Origin: Ophiostoma sp. CBS 140.51
Lineage: Eukaryota > Ascomycota > Sordariomycetes > Ophiostomatales > Ophiostomataceae
Assembly (NCBI GenBank): GCA_029298735.1
Contig: JANSLP010000007.1
Coordinates: 124,001 to 188,000 of the forward strand
Direction: 5' to 3'
DNA: 64,000 bases
Positions 13,230-24,401 of the stretch are shown in pieces. The notes beneath the pieces are model-generated. The model saw nothing but the letters and a program-made list of their open reading frames with translations. It ran no database searches and was not told the DNA's origin. Position 1 is the stretch's first letter. Each line of letters begins with the position of its first letter. The translations under genes were made by a program, and so were the position numbers.

Positions 13230-16200
13230 ATGGCGCCCACAAACCCCCGGCTCAAGGTCCTTTCAGGTTGGTTTCTTTTTCTTCTATTTTTGTTCTTCTT
13301 TGCTTTATTCTTTTTTTTAAAAAAAAATTCTGGTGATCATATTGCTGGTGTTTCTTTGTTTCTTTTTTCAATCCTCTTTTCCCACGTTTTGGCCTCGTTC
13401 GTTGCACTATATTCCCCTGTCTCGCCTTTCCCCCAATTATTTCCCGCTATAATCTGCCTCTGCCCCTGGCTAGAACCTGGCCATTTCCTACACTACCCGC
13501 TACCGCAGCCGCACCCGTGCCTGGCCTCTTTATCCTGAATTGATTTTTATTGTTGTCCCACCGCTGCATTCTTGCTGCATTCTTCGAACGAAGCGGCCCT
13601 ATCATTGCCCTCCACTACCCCCATTGCACAACGACTTTCATCATCCGCCGCCCTGCTTTTGCTCCGCGCGCGCGCCATTCCCGCCCCTGGAGAAATTTAG
13701 GGAACTTTCTTTATTATTCTTGTCTAGCCCTCCCTCCTCTCCACCCCTTCCCTCACTCTACGACTCTTTTGCCTCTGCCTTGGTTTTTTCTCTTTCTCTT
13801 CGTTTCCCCTTCTCGTCGCATTCTTCCCCCAACTCTCACAATTCGACGACACTCGTTTCCTCGTTTCCCCCTCTCTTTCTTAACCAGTCCTTCGTTTTGC
13901 TGGTTCTCTAGGCTCTTTCGGCTCTCACTCGTTTTCTCTCTTGCCTCTGCATTAACACACGTTCGACTTGCACGGCTTACGATATTCGTTACGCTATACC
14001 TATAATCTTTTCTTCTCCTTCCGCTTTTTTCTTCCGTTCTCCAAACTTCAGGCCGCGCTTGTTCCTTTTTCTTGTTCCTTTTCTTTCTTGCCCTGCTACT
14101 TACCCAACCTCATACGAACGAATTGGCCCCCCTACATGTCGTCGTCATACGCCAGCCCTCTCGTTTTTTGTTGAATCTTCGGATTGTTAGCCGTCAACCA
14201 TGGAGGACGACTTTGAACTAATGAATGTGGTCACAGTGGGAGGTAATGCCGTGTCCGCTTTCCTTTCCTGGCGCCTTCAGGCCACGAACGCCTGCGATGT
14301 GACCCTCGTGTGGAAATCTGGCTTCGAGCACGTCGCGCAATACGGAATCTCTTTCAAGTCAGTCCAGCCCGCTCTCGCCCAGCCGGACGAGTCGAGTCGA
14401 ATCCGAGTACAGCACCTTGCGCAACGCTCCTTCGAAACGACCGACTCCCGACTTCGTGCCCCTCTATTCTCCTCGCTATACTCCCTTTTCAGCCTACTAA
14501 CATGTGTGGTCGCATACAGGTCATCAACCTTTGGCAACGAGCGGTTTAAGCCGCGTCATGGTACGTCACTTTCATCGTGGATCGCATTTCATCTATCGTC
14601 TTGCCAGGGGGACACTCCAATGCTAACCCCCTTACCAGTTGTCAAGTCCCCAGAAGAAGCCGCGTCGCGTAGAGAAGGCGCATTCGACTATGTCATCCTC
14701 TGTATCAAGGCCCTTCCCGATGTCTACGACCTCGCCACTATCATCGACGCCGTCGTTACGCCCCAACACACCTGCATCCTCGTCAACACCACCCACAGCC
14801 TCGGCGTTGAAGCCGCCATCGAAGAGCGCTTCCCAACAAATGTCGTCTTATCACTAGTCTCAAAGGCCGAGGTCGTCCAGCTCGGCGCCAGCGACTTTGA
14901 GCATAAGGGCTCGACCGAGATCTGGGTTGGCCCCACCAACAGCTTGAACGAGCGCATCCCCCAGACCATCCGCGAGGATATGGCACAGGCCCTGGCCATG
15001 ACATTGAGCTCTGGCCAAGTCGACTGCAAGGTGTCGCCGAACATCCGCCAGCAACAATACGAGCGGCTGATTGGGTATGTTGCGCGCCCTTTCCCATACA
15101 ATATCTCTTGTGACATGAACGTGAATGCTAACCCGCGCCCCTTCTAGCCCCATCGCGTTTCACCCTACCAGCGTTGTTTTCGAGACAGCAAACCATGCGC
15201 AACTCATTGAAAAGGTTGGCGTGCGCCAAATGATTATGGGCATCCTCGACGAACTGTTGGCCCTCGCCGAGTCGCAAGGCTGCAAGTTCCCCGCCGACTT
15301 CAAGGAGCAGACGATCACCGAGATGACGAAGCCGCAGCCATCAGAAAGCGTCATGTGGCAGGATTTCATTGCGAGACGACCCATGGAGGTCGAGACCTAT
15401 CTCGGCTCACCTATCCGCCTTGCCCAGGAGGCCGGTATCGCCGTTCCGCGGATCGAGTCTCTTTACGCCATTCTTCACAACCTCAACGTCATCAACCAGT
15501 CACGGCCAAAGAGCGACCCTATGGCGCGTCCTCCCGGCTCGCCCACGGCTGCCGGTAACATGCCGCCGCGGATGTCTGTCCAGAGTAACAACGGTCGACC
15601 AATGACGAACGGTATGCCTAACGGTATGCCCAACGGTATGAACGGCATGGGTGGCCGGCCACCACCACGGGGTCGCAACCCGTCAACAGGTGGTCCCCCG
15701 GGCCGCCGTCCCCCTGTCTCGATGGGCGGCGGTCCCAATGGCTTCGGTCCTGGCCCCAACGGTTACGGTCGCCCGGGCCCACCGAACGGCTATCCCGGCT
15801 CCCGGCAGCAATCCAGACGCGGCTCTATGGAAGGCGCGGACCTGGAAGAGTTCAGCCACCTGGTCTTGTACAACGACATTCCCGAGGGAGGTCAGGCGCC
15901 ATTTCCCCAGGACTCTGACCTGGCTATCCGCGAGCGCGAACTCCAGCTCCGGCAACGCGAACTGGCTCTCCGTGAACAGGAGATGAGAATGCGTCGTGGT
16001 GGCCCGCCGCCGCCGCAGTCGAGACGAGGCGCGCCCCCTTCGCGGAACGGCGGCGCTATTGGTGTGTACGATGACGAGGATGAGGACGACGACTACTTCG
16101 ATCCGGGAATGAGCGGCCCGCCGATGCCCGCTATTGACGCCGATAACTTCGACATGATGAGCGTTACTTCTCGCAAAAACCGCAAGGCGCCTGGCAACAC

Positions 16201-16951
16201 CAACAGCGCCCAATTCCGCAAGAACAGCGACCTTGGTTCCATTCCGAATTCTAGAGGAAGCCGTTTCCGTCCCAGTTTCGGCCGGAACTCCCGTTCGAGC
16301 CAGATTATCGATCAAGTGCCTACTGCTCACTCCAATATCTTTGACGATCCTCTGATGTCGTGCTCGTCCAACCGATACGCCAACGTCGACCGCGGCCAGA
16401 TGCAGGCCGGTTCCCGGACCAACTCACTGACGGCATCGCGCCTTGATGAGCTCCAGTACAACAACGGCCCTGGTCCCAACGGCCCGCCAATGGGTCCGAT
16501 GGGCCACATGGGTCCCATGGGCTCGATCAGCGGCGCCAGCGCCATGGGCCCCAACATGGGCGGCCCCTACCCACGCCGCACCAGCCAGTCGCCTGGCAAC
16601 CAGTATAGTCCGTCTATGCGTGGTGGCATGAACGGCGGCATGAACGGTCGCCCCTCGCCTCCCAACGGTTTTGGCGGTCCCCCGATGAACGGCCGCCCTT
16701 CGCCCCCTGACGGCATGCGCCAGCCCGTGCCACGGTACCCTCCCGGCCACGGCAACGCCGTCGCGCCGCAGCAAGTCGAGCAACACGCCGGGGTGAGCCC
16801 TCTTCAGCCGCCTACAGGGAAAAATGTACGAAGTCTGACGGGAAGTGCGAGTGCTAGCGCGGGCAGTGGTGAGAGCCATCTTGACTCGGAGCCCTCTGCC
16901 AACAGCAGCCAGAGTAGTCTAGGACCCCGCCAGCCGATTGGCGTGCGGTAA
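13230..16951 (+). CDS. Ketopantoate-reductase-like (ApbA/PanE) protein with long disordered tail
   Basis: Five exons: 13230-13266, 14237-14357, 14520-14560, 14639-15074 and 15148-16951, giving 812 residues. Residues 8-325 look like the ketopantoate reductase fold: a first beta strand and nucleotide-binding turn (LKVLSVGGNAVSAF, with GGNAVS replacing the classical GxGxxG), VILCIKALPD, a QQYERLIGP helix and a C-terminal helical domain around YLGSPIRLAQEAG. This suggests an NAD(P)-binding oxidoreductase, but the altered glycine motif means activity is uncertain. From about residue 340 the protein is low complexity: Asn-Gly-Met-Pro repeats, a Glu/Arg/Leu helix (about 465-490), an acidic DDEDEDDD patch near 518 and a Ser-rich end. 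The start at 13230 is chosen because its 37-nt exon supplies the missing Rossmann beta strand; an ATG at 14200 gives an equally long but poorer N terminus. The three downstream introns (162, 78 and 73 bp) are clear from frame and motifs. Confidence 0.8.
13267..14236 (+). other. Long (970 bp) first intron of the reductase-like gene
   Basis: The donor follows TCAG at 13266 (GTTGGT) and the acceptor is GGTCACAG at 14236, with an ACTAAT branch-like element about 20 nt upstream. Splicing joins the frame in phase 1. The intron is C/T-rich and much longer than the 60-80 bp typical of this window. It contains the alternative ATG at 14200, so an internal promoter or alternative first exon is possible. 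Confidence 0.65.
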
Positions 16952-18477
16952 ATGCCACCCCCCGACCTTGATTAATATCTCGGGCCTCTGCGCCACGACA
17001 CGACTACGAACGACATTATAGACGCTATGCTGGATTGCTCCAGACAGCTTGCACACGCTACCTACCCGTCATCACACCATACAAAACGGCCGTTATTGCT
17101 GGGACTCTTCGTTTAAAAAAAAGGAGAAACATTCAGCACGCCTCTCTACGCCCCCTGCATCGACGTCAGGGATGGCACAGGCAAGCCATTCCACGCCTCC
17201 GCTACGCAGCTGTCTGGTCTCCTTGTTTAATGTTTATTCTTTTGTTGCCGGTTTTTGTTTAATGTTTCCATTTCCTTTCCTTTCTTGTCTTTGTTTCCTA
17301 TAACTCTTCTTCTATACACAGCAACACTACACGCACGACACACATATTCATTGGGGGTTTGGGTATTTTATTTGCCAACCTCCACCACATGGGTTGGGGT
17401 TAAAAAAAAGCCCTTGCCAGTACATAGGGTATTATTATTGTGGATGACGGAGCAGCATCTTTACTTTTTTGTCTTTTTTGTATCATTTCCTTTGTCCCCT
17501 TGTATCTGGTTTCTGTTACATTTCTTTTATTCTTGCTTGCTTGCTACTGGTAATAACTGCATCATCAAAGAGAGGATCACGGGCTTTTGTTTTTCAATTT
17601 TTGTTACTACACTTTTTTGTTTACTTTGACAGTCAGTCTCTGTTTCTTGTCATAATGTCTTCTCTCTCCTTAAACTTTCTTTTGTCTTATCATAAAAAAC
17701 ACACTTTACCTTTTTTCCACCTTTGTTAATTTTGGGTTATGCCTATGGCCCCTTTCTCCTATGACGTGAACACATGCATATGTGCGATGCAATGACAAAT
17801 GAACTCCTAATACACTGTAATTTCTTCATCTGTCCCTTATTTTTTATGTATCCCGTAACACCACGATCCATTGTTGGTTGTTGATTCAAATCAAGGTTTC
17901 ATTTATGTTATTTGTATTTGAGAATAAGCACGTCTACTTTGCTTACTTGCAGTTATTTGGTCTTCTGCAACCTCTGTCTCTTGTTTTTTGGCTGAGATTA
18001 CTCATACGGTGAGCTCTCCAACAGCTCACATTAGTCAACTGGTATCATGTCCCTTCTTAAGAAAATAACATTATAATACCTCATCTGGATTCTTATCTGA
18101 AATCTCAACTCATGCCTAGTTGTTTTTAATCTCAATAACTGCCTTGTAACGGTTTTTTATTTATAATACAGTAATAAAATACGTGCTTTTGTCGTGTCAT
18201 GCAAGTGCTACCATATGTTTTACAGTGAGTTTTATCGAACAGTGACACTACCCAAGCCGTCCCCACCACCACCACCAAAATGCCCCTATTATCGCCCCAA
18301 ACACAACCCCGCCCAAGGCTAAACGCGACAGACGCGTAAACAAGTTGCGCCAACAACCAACAACCAACAAGATCTCAACATCAAACCCACTGCATCAACC
18401 GTTTGCACTCTACAATCGATACGGCTGCGACTGAAAACAATTAAAACACGCACACGAACACACTGCAAACTACCAAA
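16952..18477. other. Intergenic, T-rich 3' region
   Basis: No gene is visible. The first kilobase is T-rich with many short T tracts, as expected for the 3' UTR and termination zone of the upstream gene. The last 250 bp are A/C-rich and probably form the promoter and leader of the HSK3 gene. Confidence 0.6.
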
Positions 18478-18878
18478 ATGAACAACCAACCGACCGCCAC
18501 GTTCAACACCTCGCGGACAACGACCGCGACGGCCTCGGGTCCCGCCGTGAAAGCCCGCCAACTTGTGCGTTCTTCGCCCCCCGTCTCTGTCAAGATTCAC
18601 ATACGACTGACAATTTGCAGGCCCACCTTCAATCCCAGCTCAGCATGCTCTCAGGACACCTCGCCGACACCGACAGCCTCGTGCGCGTCACGGCGGCACA
18701 GGCAGGCTACCTGCGTGAGCTCGGCAGCTGGCACGCCGGCCTGTAAGTCGGCCATCTCACCTCTTGATATTCAATTTTATCAGTTTAGCTCATCTAACGT
18801 TATAGGTTCATGGCTGCGAGCAAGGTCCTAGGCGAGGAGGGTGGCAAGGAGGCCTCTCGTGGGGAGGAGCGGCAGTAG
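18478..18878 (+). CDS. HSK3: DASH complex subunit Hsk3
   Basis: Three exons, 18478-18564, 18621-18742 and 18806-18878, encode 93 residues. Hsk3 is a small helical subunit of the DASH/Dam1 ring that couples kinetochores to spindle microtubule ends. The conserved family core is present: KARQLAHLQSQL, then LADTDSLVRVTAAQA and the LGSWHAGLFMAASKVLGEE block. The N-terminal 25 residues are a Thr/Ala-rich variable tail and the C terminus is charged. The two introns are 56 and 63 bp; the second splits the GLF codons exactly in the conserved block, which confirms the splicing. The gene converges on the RPR2-family gene. Budding-yeast Hsk3 is shorter, but filamentous-fungal forms have this size. Confidence 0.85.
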
Positions 18879-19378
18879 AGACCGCATGGCACAACGTGTG
18901 AGAAGCGAAGAGTTTGATACCCGCAGTCTACAATGTGACTGCATAATGACAATTAGATGTAATAAACACAAAAATAAATATTGGATATATACGTATTGAG
19001 TCTATGATATATGTACAAAATGGTGTGTTTCCAGCATCATGAATATGTGCTTCGACGGACTCTGTTCGCGACCTGATGCGTGCTTCTTCTGGCCGATTTT
19101 GTACCTTTGAGCGTATGCATCTTTGCTCGAATCTGATCCAATACTTCCAGATTGGCTTCAGGGAAAGCCGGGAATCCTTGACGTGAAGCGTTCCGTGGTG
19201 CTGGTTGCGGCGTTTCTTGAGGCGGCAACCGGGCAGGACGGCAGTGCAGGAGGTGGGAAGATCAGGGATCTTGAAAGTGCGAGAGCAAGTATCACCCGAG
19301 GTCAGGGTGTGGATGATCCTGAACTGAAAATAGCGGCGCCTTTTTTGAGTGAAAGTCATCTGTTTGTCGATGCGTTTC
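18879..19378. other. Convergent intergenic region, HSK3 / RPR2 family
   Basis: It holds the 3' ends of two converging genes, with AATAAA-like signals near 18960-18980 for HSK3. On the minus strand, in the same frame as the RPR2-family gene and beyond its stop, a 63-codon open stretch (19228-19037) remains. It could be a missed terminal exon, but no good donor-acceptor pair links it. Confidence 0.5.
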
Positions 19379-20050
19379 TCATCCTGGACTCTGCTTGGAG
19401 TTTTGGCCCTTCTTTGCCGGGGCTGCCATTGTGCCTTGCTGTTCTTTGCCACGAGAAACGACGACCATCTTCTGGTCCTGCTTCTTGCCTTGCTGCTGGT
19501 TCTTGTGCGCCTTGCTCGTTACTGCAACCTTGCTGTCAACGTCCATCTCCTCGACCTTGCCTGTCCCGTCTCCACGGAATGGCCGTCTTGGTTGACGAGG
19601 TGTCGTCACAGGATACCGCCGTGTACGTCCGCATGTTGTGCAGGTCACGCTTAGTACATCTGCCCAAGGCTTCTTGCCACCACGGCTGTGATTCTCCACC
19701 ACGGACGTGCATGTCGAGCCTTCGACAAGTAGCGTATCGCAGAACTTGCAAACCCGGTGCTTGACAGCCGGACGGACACGCATGTTGGTCTTGCGCGATA
19801 CAGACCGCATCTGTGTTAGGAGGCGGCGAGCCATACCCTGGAGTGGAGGAGACGCTGCATCTTGAGTGCTGGCCGAGCTTGGCTCTTCATGGGCTTCATT
19901 GACGCTTTTGGGCCCTTCCTGGCTTGTTGTTGTCGATGTCGTCGGCCGTGTTCCAGCAAGCAGTGCAGCTGCCTGGAATAAAAACGACACTCTTGAATAG
20001 GCTGGCCGGTTCGTAATAACACTGCCCGCTGAGCCTTTTGGTTTGGCCAT
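19379..20050 (-). CDS. RNase P/MRP protein subunit, Rpr2/Rpp21/Snm1 family
   Basis: A single exon encodes 223 residues. The family binds the RNA of nuclear RNase P (tRNA 5' processing) or RNase MRP (rRNA processing) and carries a zinc ribbon. Here the N-terminal helix reads YSRVSFLFQAAALLA, a second helix RRLLTQMRSVSRKTNMR precedes the ribbon, and the four predicted zinc ligands are Cys101, Cys104, Cys137 and Cys140 (VCKFC and CTTC), followed by RTRRYPV. An Ala/Ser/Thr-rich insertion of about 35 residues separates the two helices, and the C terminus is a Lys/Gln-rich basic tail. The start is the ATG of MAKPKG; the frame is open 29 codons further upstream but without family similarity. It is divergent from SUB2, sharing about 660 bp. 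Whether it is Rpr2 (RNase P) or Snm1 (MRP) cannot be told from motifs. Confidence 0.82.
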   Translation of the reverse strand: MAKPKGSAGSVITNRPAYSRVSFLFQAAALLAGTRPTTSTTTSQEGPKSVNEAHEEPSSASTQDAASPPLQGMARRLLTQMRSVSRKTNMRVRPAVKHRVCKFCDTLLVEGSTCTSVVENHSRGGKKPWADVLSVTCTTCGRTRRYPVTTPRQPRRPFRGDGTGKVEEMDVDSKVAVTSKAHKNQQQGKKQDQKMVVVSRGKEQQGTMAAPAKKGQNSKQSPG

Positions 20051-20713
20051 AGCAGCGCCTGTTGTGGTCGGGCAATGTGTACCGACTTTGTTTATCTCTT
20101 GACGCTGAGCGGCTCCCGTTGAGAGGTCTTCAGTCAATATCAGTCATGAGAAGTGTCACGTGTAATAATCATGTGACCCGGTGGCGAAACCAACAAGCTC
20201 CCTCAGCTCAAGGCGGCCCAAGCTACGCGCCGGAAGTGGATCATGTGTTTACCCGGCCTAAGCCTCCTTCCTCGTTGCCCGCCCATTGGACCAACCGCCA
20301 GTCGCCCCCTTACCTTTGCACCGCGTCGTTGCCTCTTCTCCCTCCTTCTCTCGTCTTCCTGTTTTTTCTGGCTCTCCCGCTTTCAGTCTTCTCTCGCTTT
20401 CTTCTCTCCCTCAACAACACAACACGACCTGTTTGTTGCCGCTTTGTCACTCCCGCCATTTCTATTGTCATTTTCGTTTTCACATCTGTTTCATTCTCCG
20501 ACCAATCGTTTTGCGACAGCTTCCCGTCTTTTCGTGTTTTAAGGCTTCATCCAGCCTCAACAACAGCTCGTTTTCTGACCCTGTTCGACTTTCAGTCTCG
20601 ACTCTACGACACAGTAAACGGTTGCTTTCTGTTCCGTTTGCTCTTCTCCCGATAACAGCCACCTTCCTCTCACCTTTTTACACCCGTTTTCTTCACACTC
20701 AACAACCGCCAAG
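20051..20713. promoter_or_regulatory. Divergent promoter, RPR2 family / SUB2
   Basis: This 663-bp region separates two divergent start codons. It contains an inverted CCAAT box (ATTGG at 20285-20289). From about 20300 to 20713 the plus strand is C/T-rich, a probable SUB2 leader. Confidence 0.6.
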
Positions 20714-23351
20714 ATGTCTGCCGAAGAGGATTTCATCGACTACTCGGACGACGAGCTCAACAACACCACCGCTCCCAAGAAGGGCGCCGCCGACGCCGAC
20801 GCACCCGAGGCCGCTGCCGATGCCGGTAACAACGCCACGGCCAAGAACGGCAGCTATGTCGGTATCTACTCGACCACGTTCCGCGACTTCTTGCTCAAGC
20901 CCGAGCTGATCCGCGCCACCGCCGACTGCGGTTTCGAACATCCTTCGGACGGTTAGTCCTTGCTCCTCAAGAACGAGAGGCATCATTAATCTCCCAGCAT
21001 TTTTTTTCATTTTCTTTCTTCGCTTTCCATCACACGTTTCTTTCTTGCCCCCCTTCATCACCCAACGTCCGTGTTTTGCGGCGCTTTCCCCCCCTACGAG
21101 AACAAAAAAGAGATTCGGAGCGCTCCGTCCATCGTCGCAAAAGCAAAAGCAAAGTCGGGATACGAACGAGATCAAGAGGGAGGAGGATTTTTTTGGAGGA
21201 GATACGAGGCACGCGGTTGCCTTTGGCGCATAACGAGGACGGGGACGGAATTTCTCAAAGTCTCTCGTGTGTCACGAAGAGAACGCGGTAATAGCTTCTC
21301 TCTCGAAGACCCGAATATCGAGCAAGCCAATGGCTTATGCCATTCTTCCGAGCTGAAATCGGAACGGCGAAAATCACTCCACGCTCCGATTGGTGTCACT
21401 TTGGGCTGAAATACGCCTCAGGTCGATTACCACGGATGCATCGACTTTCCTGTTGGGAAGGAAAGTTACGAATCTTTGAATGACTATTCACACGACACAT
21501 GCGCTTGTACCCACGAGAGTATGAGTCAGTGGGCAGTCCGATTTGCTCGCCGCGCGGGGCAGAGCGACGGTACCCCAAGGGACGATGACGAGGGAGCTGC
21601 AGCCGGAAGGCCGCGGCCCTATTCCATCGAGAGTTGCACCTAGCTGTGATGGCAGGTGTCTTCCAACACGACTTCTTGGGGTCGTTTTGCGGAATGCAAC
21701 AACATTCCCCAGACCGACGCTTTCAGCCCCAGCGCAGATGCGAAATGCTATGACTGTCTTGCGGTGCCTTCTTTTCCTCCGTGAGACGAGGGTGAGAGGT
21801 TGCATGCGCAAGGTGACATATTGGCAATTGCAAGATTGGCGGAATTATGACTATGCGAGCCCTCGAAAGAGGCGATCCATTGTTGACGACCGCAATGCCC
21901 CATCAAACGCCGGCCCCTTTGCGTTTCTTATCGACTGTTAGACTCCGATACAGATATCTCACGAAGCTGTCGCTGAAATCGACGAGGAGTGTCTTTTCAT
22001 CTTTGCTTCGCCGGTGGACGGACCTCGTTTCTCTCTTTTCTCACTCATTTGCCCCCTTCAGTTTTTTTTCCACCGAATTCGCCTACGATCTCTCACACAG
22101 CACTCGCGTCCATTTTTAATTCTCTACTTTCAAAGACTAGTGATTCTGACATTCGAACGCACCACTCTACAGTCCAGCAAACATGCATTCCCCAGGCCCT
22201 CATTGGCGGTGACATCATCTGCCAGGCCAAGTCCGGTTCCGGTAAGACGGCCATTTTCGTGCTGTCTACCCTTCAGCAGATCGAGCCCGTCGACGGCGAG
22301 TGCTCCGTCCTCGTTCTGTGCCACACTCGCGAGCTGGCTTTCCAGATTCGCAACGAGTATAACCGTTTCTCCAAGTACATGCCTGAGGTTCGCACCAGCG
22401 TCTTCTACGGCGGTACCAAGATCGCCGACGACATCGCCGTCCTCCGCAGCCCGGAGACCCACCCCCACATTGTCGTCGGTACCCCCGGTCGTCTGAACGC
22501 CCTTGTTCGCGACAAGCACCTGCGTCTCGGCAGCGTCCGGATGTTCGTGCTCGACGAGTGCGACAAGATGCTTGAGGGTGTTGGTATGTTCAATCCCACC
22601 CCTACAGAAATACCGCAGGGTACAATTATGACACATGCTAACCAACTCTACAGAGATGCGCCGTGATGTCCAGGACATCTTCCGCGCCACTCCCCGCCAG
22701 AAGCAGGTCATGATGTTCTCGGCCACCCTGTCCCAGGAGATTCTGCCTATCTGCCGGAAGTTCCTGCAGAACCCCACTGAGCACCTTGTGGAGGACCACG
22801 TCGAGCTGGCCCTGGACGGTGTTCGCCAGTTCCACATCTTCCTACCCGAGGACAAGAAGATCCGCAAGCTTGTCGACATTCTTGACCAGCTGGACATCAA
22901 CCAGGTCATGGTCTTCGTCAAGAGCCGTGCCCGCTCCGAGCAGTTGTCCAAGGTTCTGGAGAAGTTCAACTTCCCCACTTGCTTCATTCACGGTGACATG
23001 AAGCAAGAGGAGCGTGACGCTGTCTACAAGAAGTTCAAGAAGGGTGATACTCTGCGTGTCTGCGTTGCCACGGACATTTTCGGCCGTGGTGTCGACTTTG
23101 AACGCATCAACCTTGCCATCAACTACGACATGCCCAAGGAGGTCGCCACCTACCAGCACCGTGTCGGTCGTGCCGGCCGTTTCGGTACCAACGGTGCCGG
23201 TATCTCCTTCCTCAGCACCGAGGAGGACAAGGAGGCTTTCAAGGCCGTTGAGGAGTACTTCAAGAAGACCTTCCCCGAGTACCCCGAGGAGGGCCTGAAG
23301 CTCAAGGACGGCGGCAACGCTGCCGGCGTCGAGGAGGTTGCTGCGAACTAA
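20714..23351 (+). CDS. SUB2: DECD-box RNA helicase Sub2/UAP56
   Basis: Three exons, 20714-20951, 22173-22583 and 22654-23351, encode 448 residues, the normal length. Sub2 is the ATP-dependent helicase that acts in spliceosome assembly and, with the THO complex, loads export factors on mRNA in the nucleus. Visible motifs: Q-motif region around Phe56 to Gln82, Walker A AKSGSGKT (98-105), TRELA (131-135), TPGR (183-186), DECD (207-210), SAT (239-241), a helicase C-terminal domain and HRVGRAGR (385-392). The DECD variant separates Sub2 from DEAD-box relatives. The second intron (70 bp) has a TGCTAAC branch point. The first intron is 1221 bp, very long for this window, and an in-frame TAG lies across its donor site, so unspliced RNA would encode only about 80 residues. 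Confidence 0.97.
20952..22172 (+). other. 1.2 kb first intron of SUB2
   Basis: Donor GTTAGT at 20952; acceptor CTACAG at 22172. Splicing restores HPSDVQQTCIPQ, a conserved Sub2 stretch, so the boundaries are secure. The intron is about 15 times longer than most others here. I found no full box C/D snoRNA: only weak C-like (ATGACGA) and scattered CTGA elements, so no RNA gene is called. No long reading frame of recognisable character lies inside. Confidence 0.9.
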
Positions 23352-24380
23352 GTCAGTGGCATCTGGAGGAATTAGATGGGTTAGATACTAGGGGGCCTCG
23401 AGCCTTATCTTGATGGTCTATTCTGTCTCTCTTTTTATGTCTCTGGTTTTCTTGTTCGGCACTTTCTTGTGTGCCTGGTTTGCCTTTTATGCCGCCTTGT
23501 CTTTTTCTGTCCCGCCTGTACTATTTTTTTCAAGTTTTTCCATTATCTCTCTATCTCCGGGTTTCATATCAAAGTTTGTGGTTGAAAGGCGAAAAAAAAA
23601 GAGAGCGGCTTTCTTTTCAGATTACGGAAGCCTAAAGAAAAAAATCAGTTTGCTTTCATTATTTCTGTTGCTGATTTTGTGGTTGCTTTTGAATTTATTT
23701 GTATTTTCCGGGAGAAAAGGGTATATCTGGAGGAGAAAGGTATTTACGGCGTGCTTACATTTTTCGTGTTTGTTTACTTTCCGTCTATATCCCTACCTCG
23801 TATGATTCTACACCCTACATTTGTACTTAATAGAATGCAACTCTGATTTTACTTTTATAATCAAACTCAAATACGCTCAAATGTGACGACATATTATCAT
23901 AAAGAGCCGGTGATGTTGGCAGTTCGTTTGCCTCGTGTTGTAATGATCCATCGCCAGGAAGAGACACGAATGTCATCTATGCTTTTCTGTGTAACTTTTT
24001 GCGCTTCCATCATATGCGGCCAACTAAATCTGTGGTCTCATTGACTTATGGTAACGGCAGATTTATTTATTATTTTCATTCCATGTTACTTTTTTTTAGA
24101 AAAAAAAACCTTACTTCTGTAAATAATTATTTATGAAAAAAAAAACACTCAAAAAATCATATTGTCATCCAACGATATTTGAAACAAAGAGATAAGACGG
24201 AGAGGATTGCGAGACATAGACGAATACCATTATATTGTGTTTACGAGATGTGATTCAGTTAATCTTGCCAATGCCCCTTACTTTGTAAACATTGTCGGCC
24301 TGCATCACCAGTACTCCGCGGCAGCCTTGCACGAACTTCTCCTGTATCTCGAGCCTGACTAGCTTCCCGACATGACTTTC

Positions 24381-24401
24381 TTTTTTTTTTTTTTTTTTTT
24401 T
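24381..24401. repeat. Poly(T) tract
   Basis: An uninterrupted run of 21 T on the plus strand lies in A/T-rich intergenic DNA. A reverse-transcribed A-tailed element would leave a similar mark, but no flanking target duplication or retroelement is visible, so it is treated as a simple repeat. Confidence 0.9.

Noticed and set aside
18928..19452. 174-codon minus-strand frame overlapping the end of the RPR2-family gene
   Set aside because: Different frame from the conserved protein and no motif; overlaps coding sequence of a supported gene.
20952..22172. Box C/D snoRNA in the SUB2 intron
   Set aside because: Only degenerate C-like and scattered CTGA elements; no paired terminal stem or C'/D' arrangement seen.
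22130..22987. 285-codon antisense frame over SUB2
   Set aside because: Shadow of the helicase coding sequence; the opposite strand has conserved helicase motifs.
24381..24401. Tail of a retroelement (poly-T)
   Set aside because: No target-site duplication, reverse transcriptase remnant or promoter beside it.
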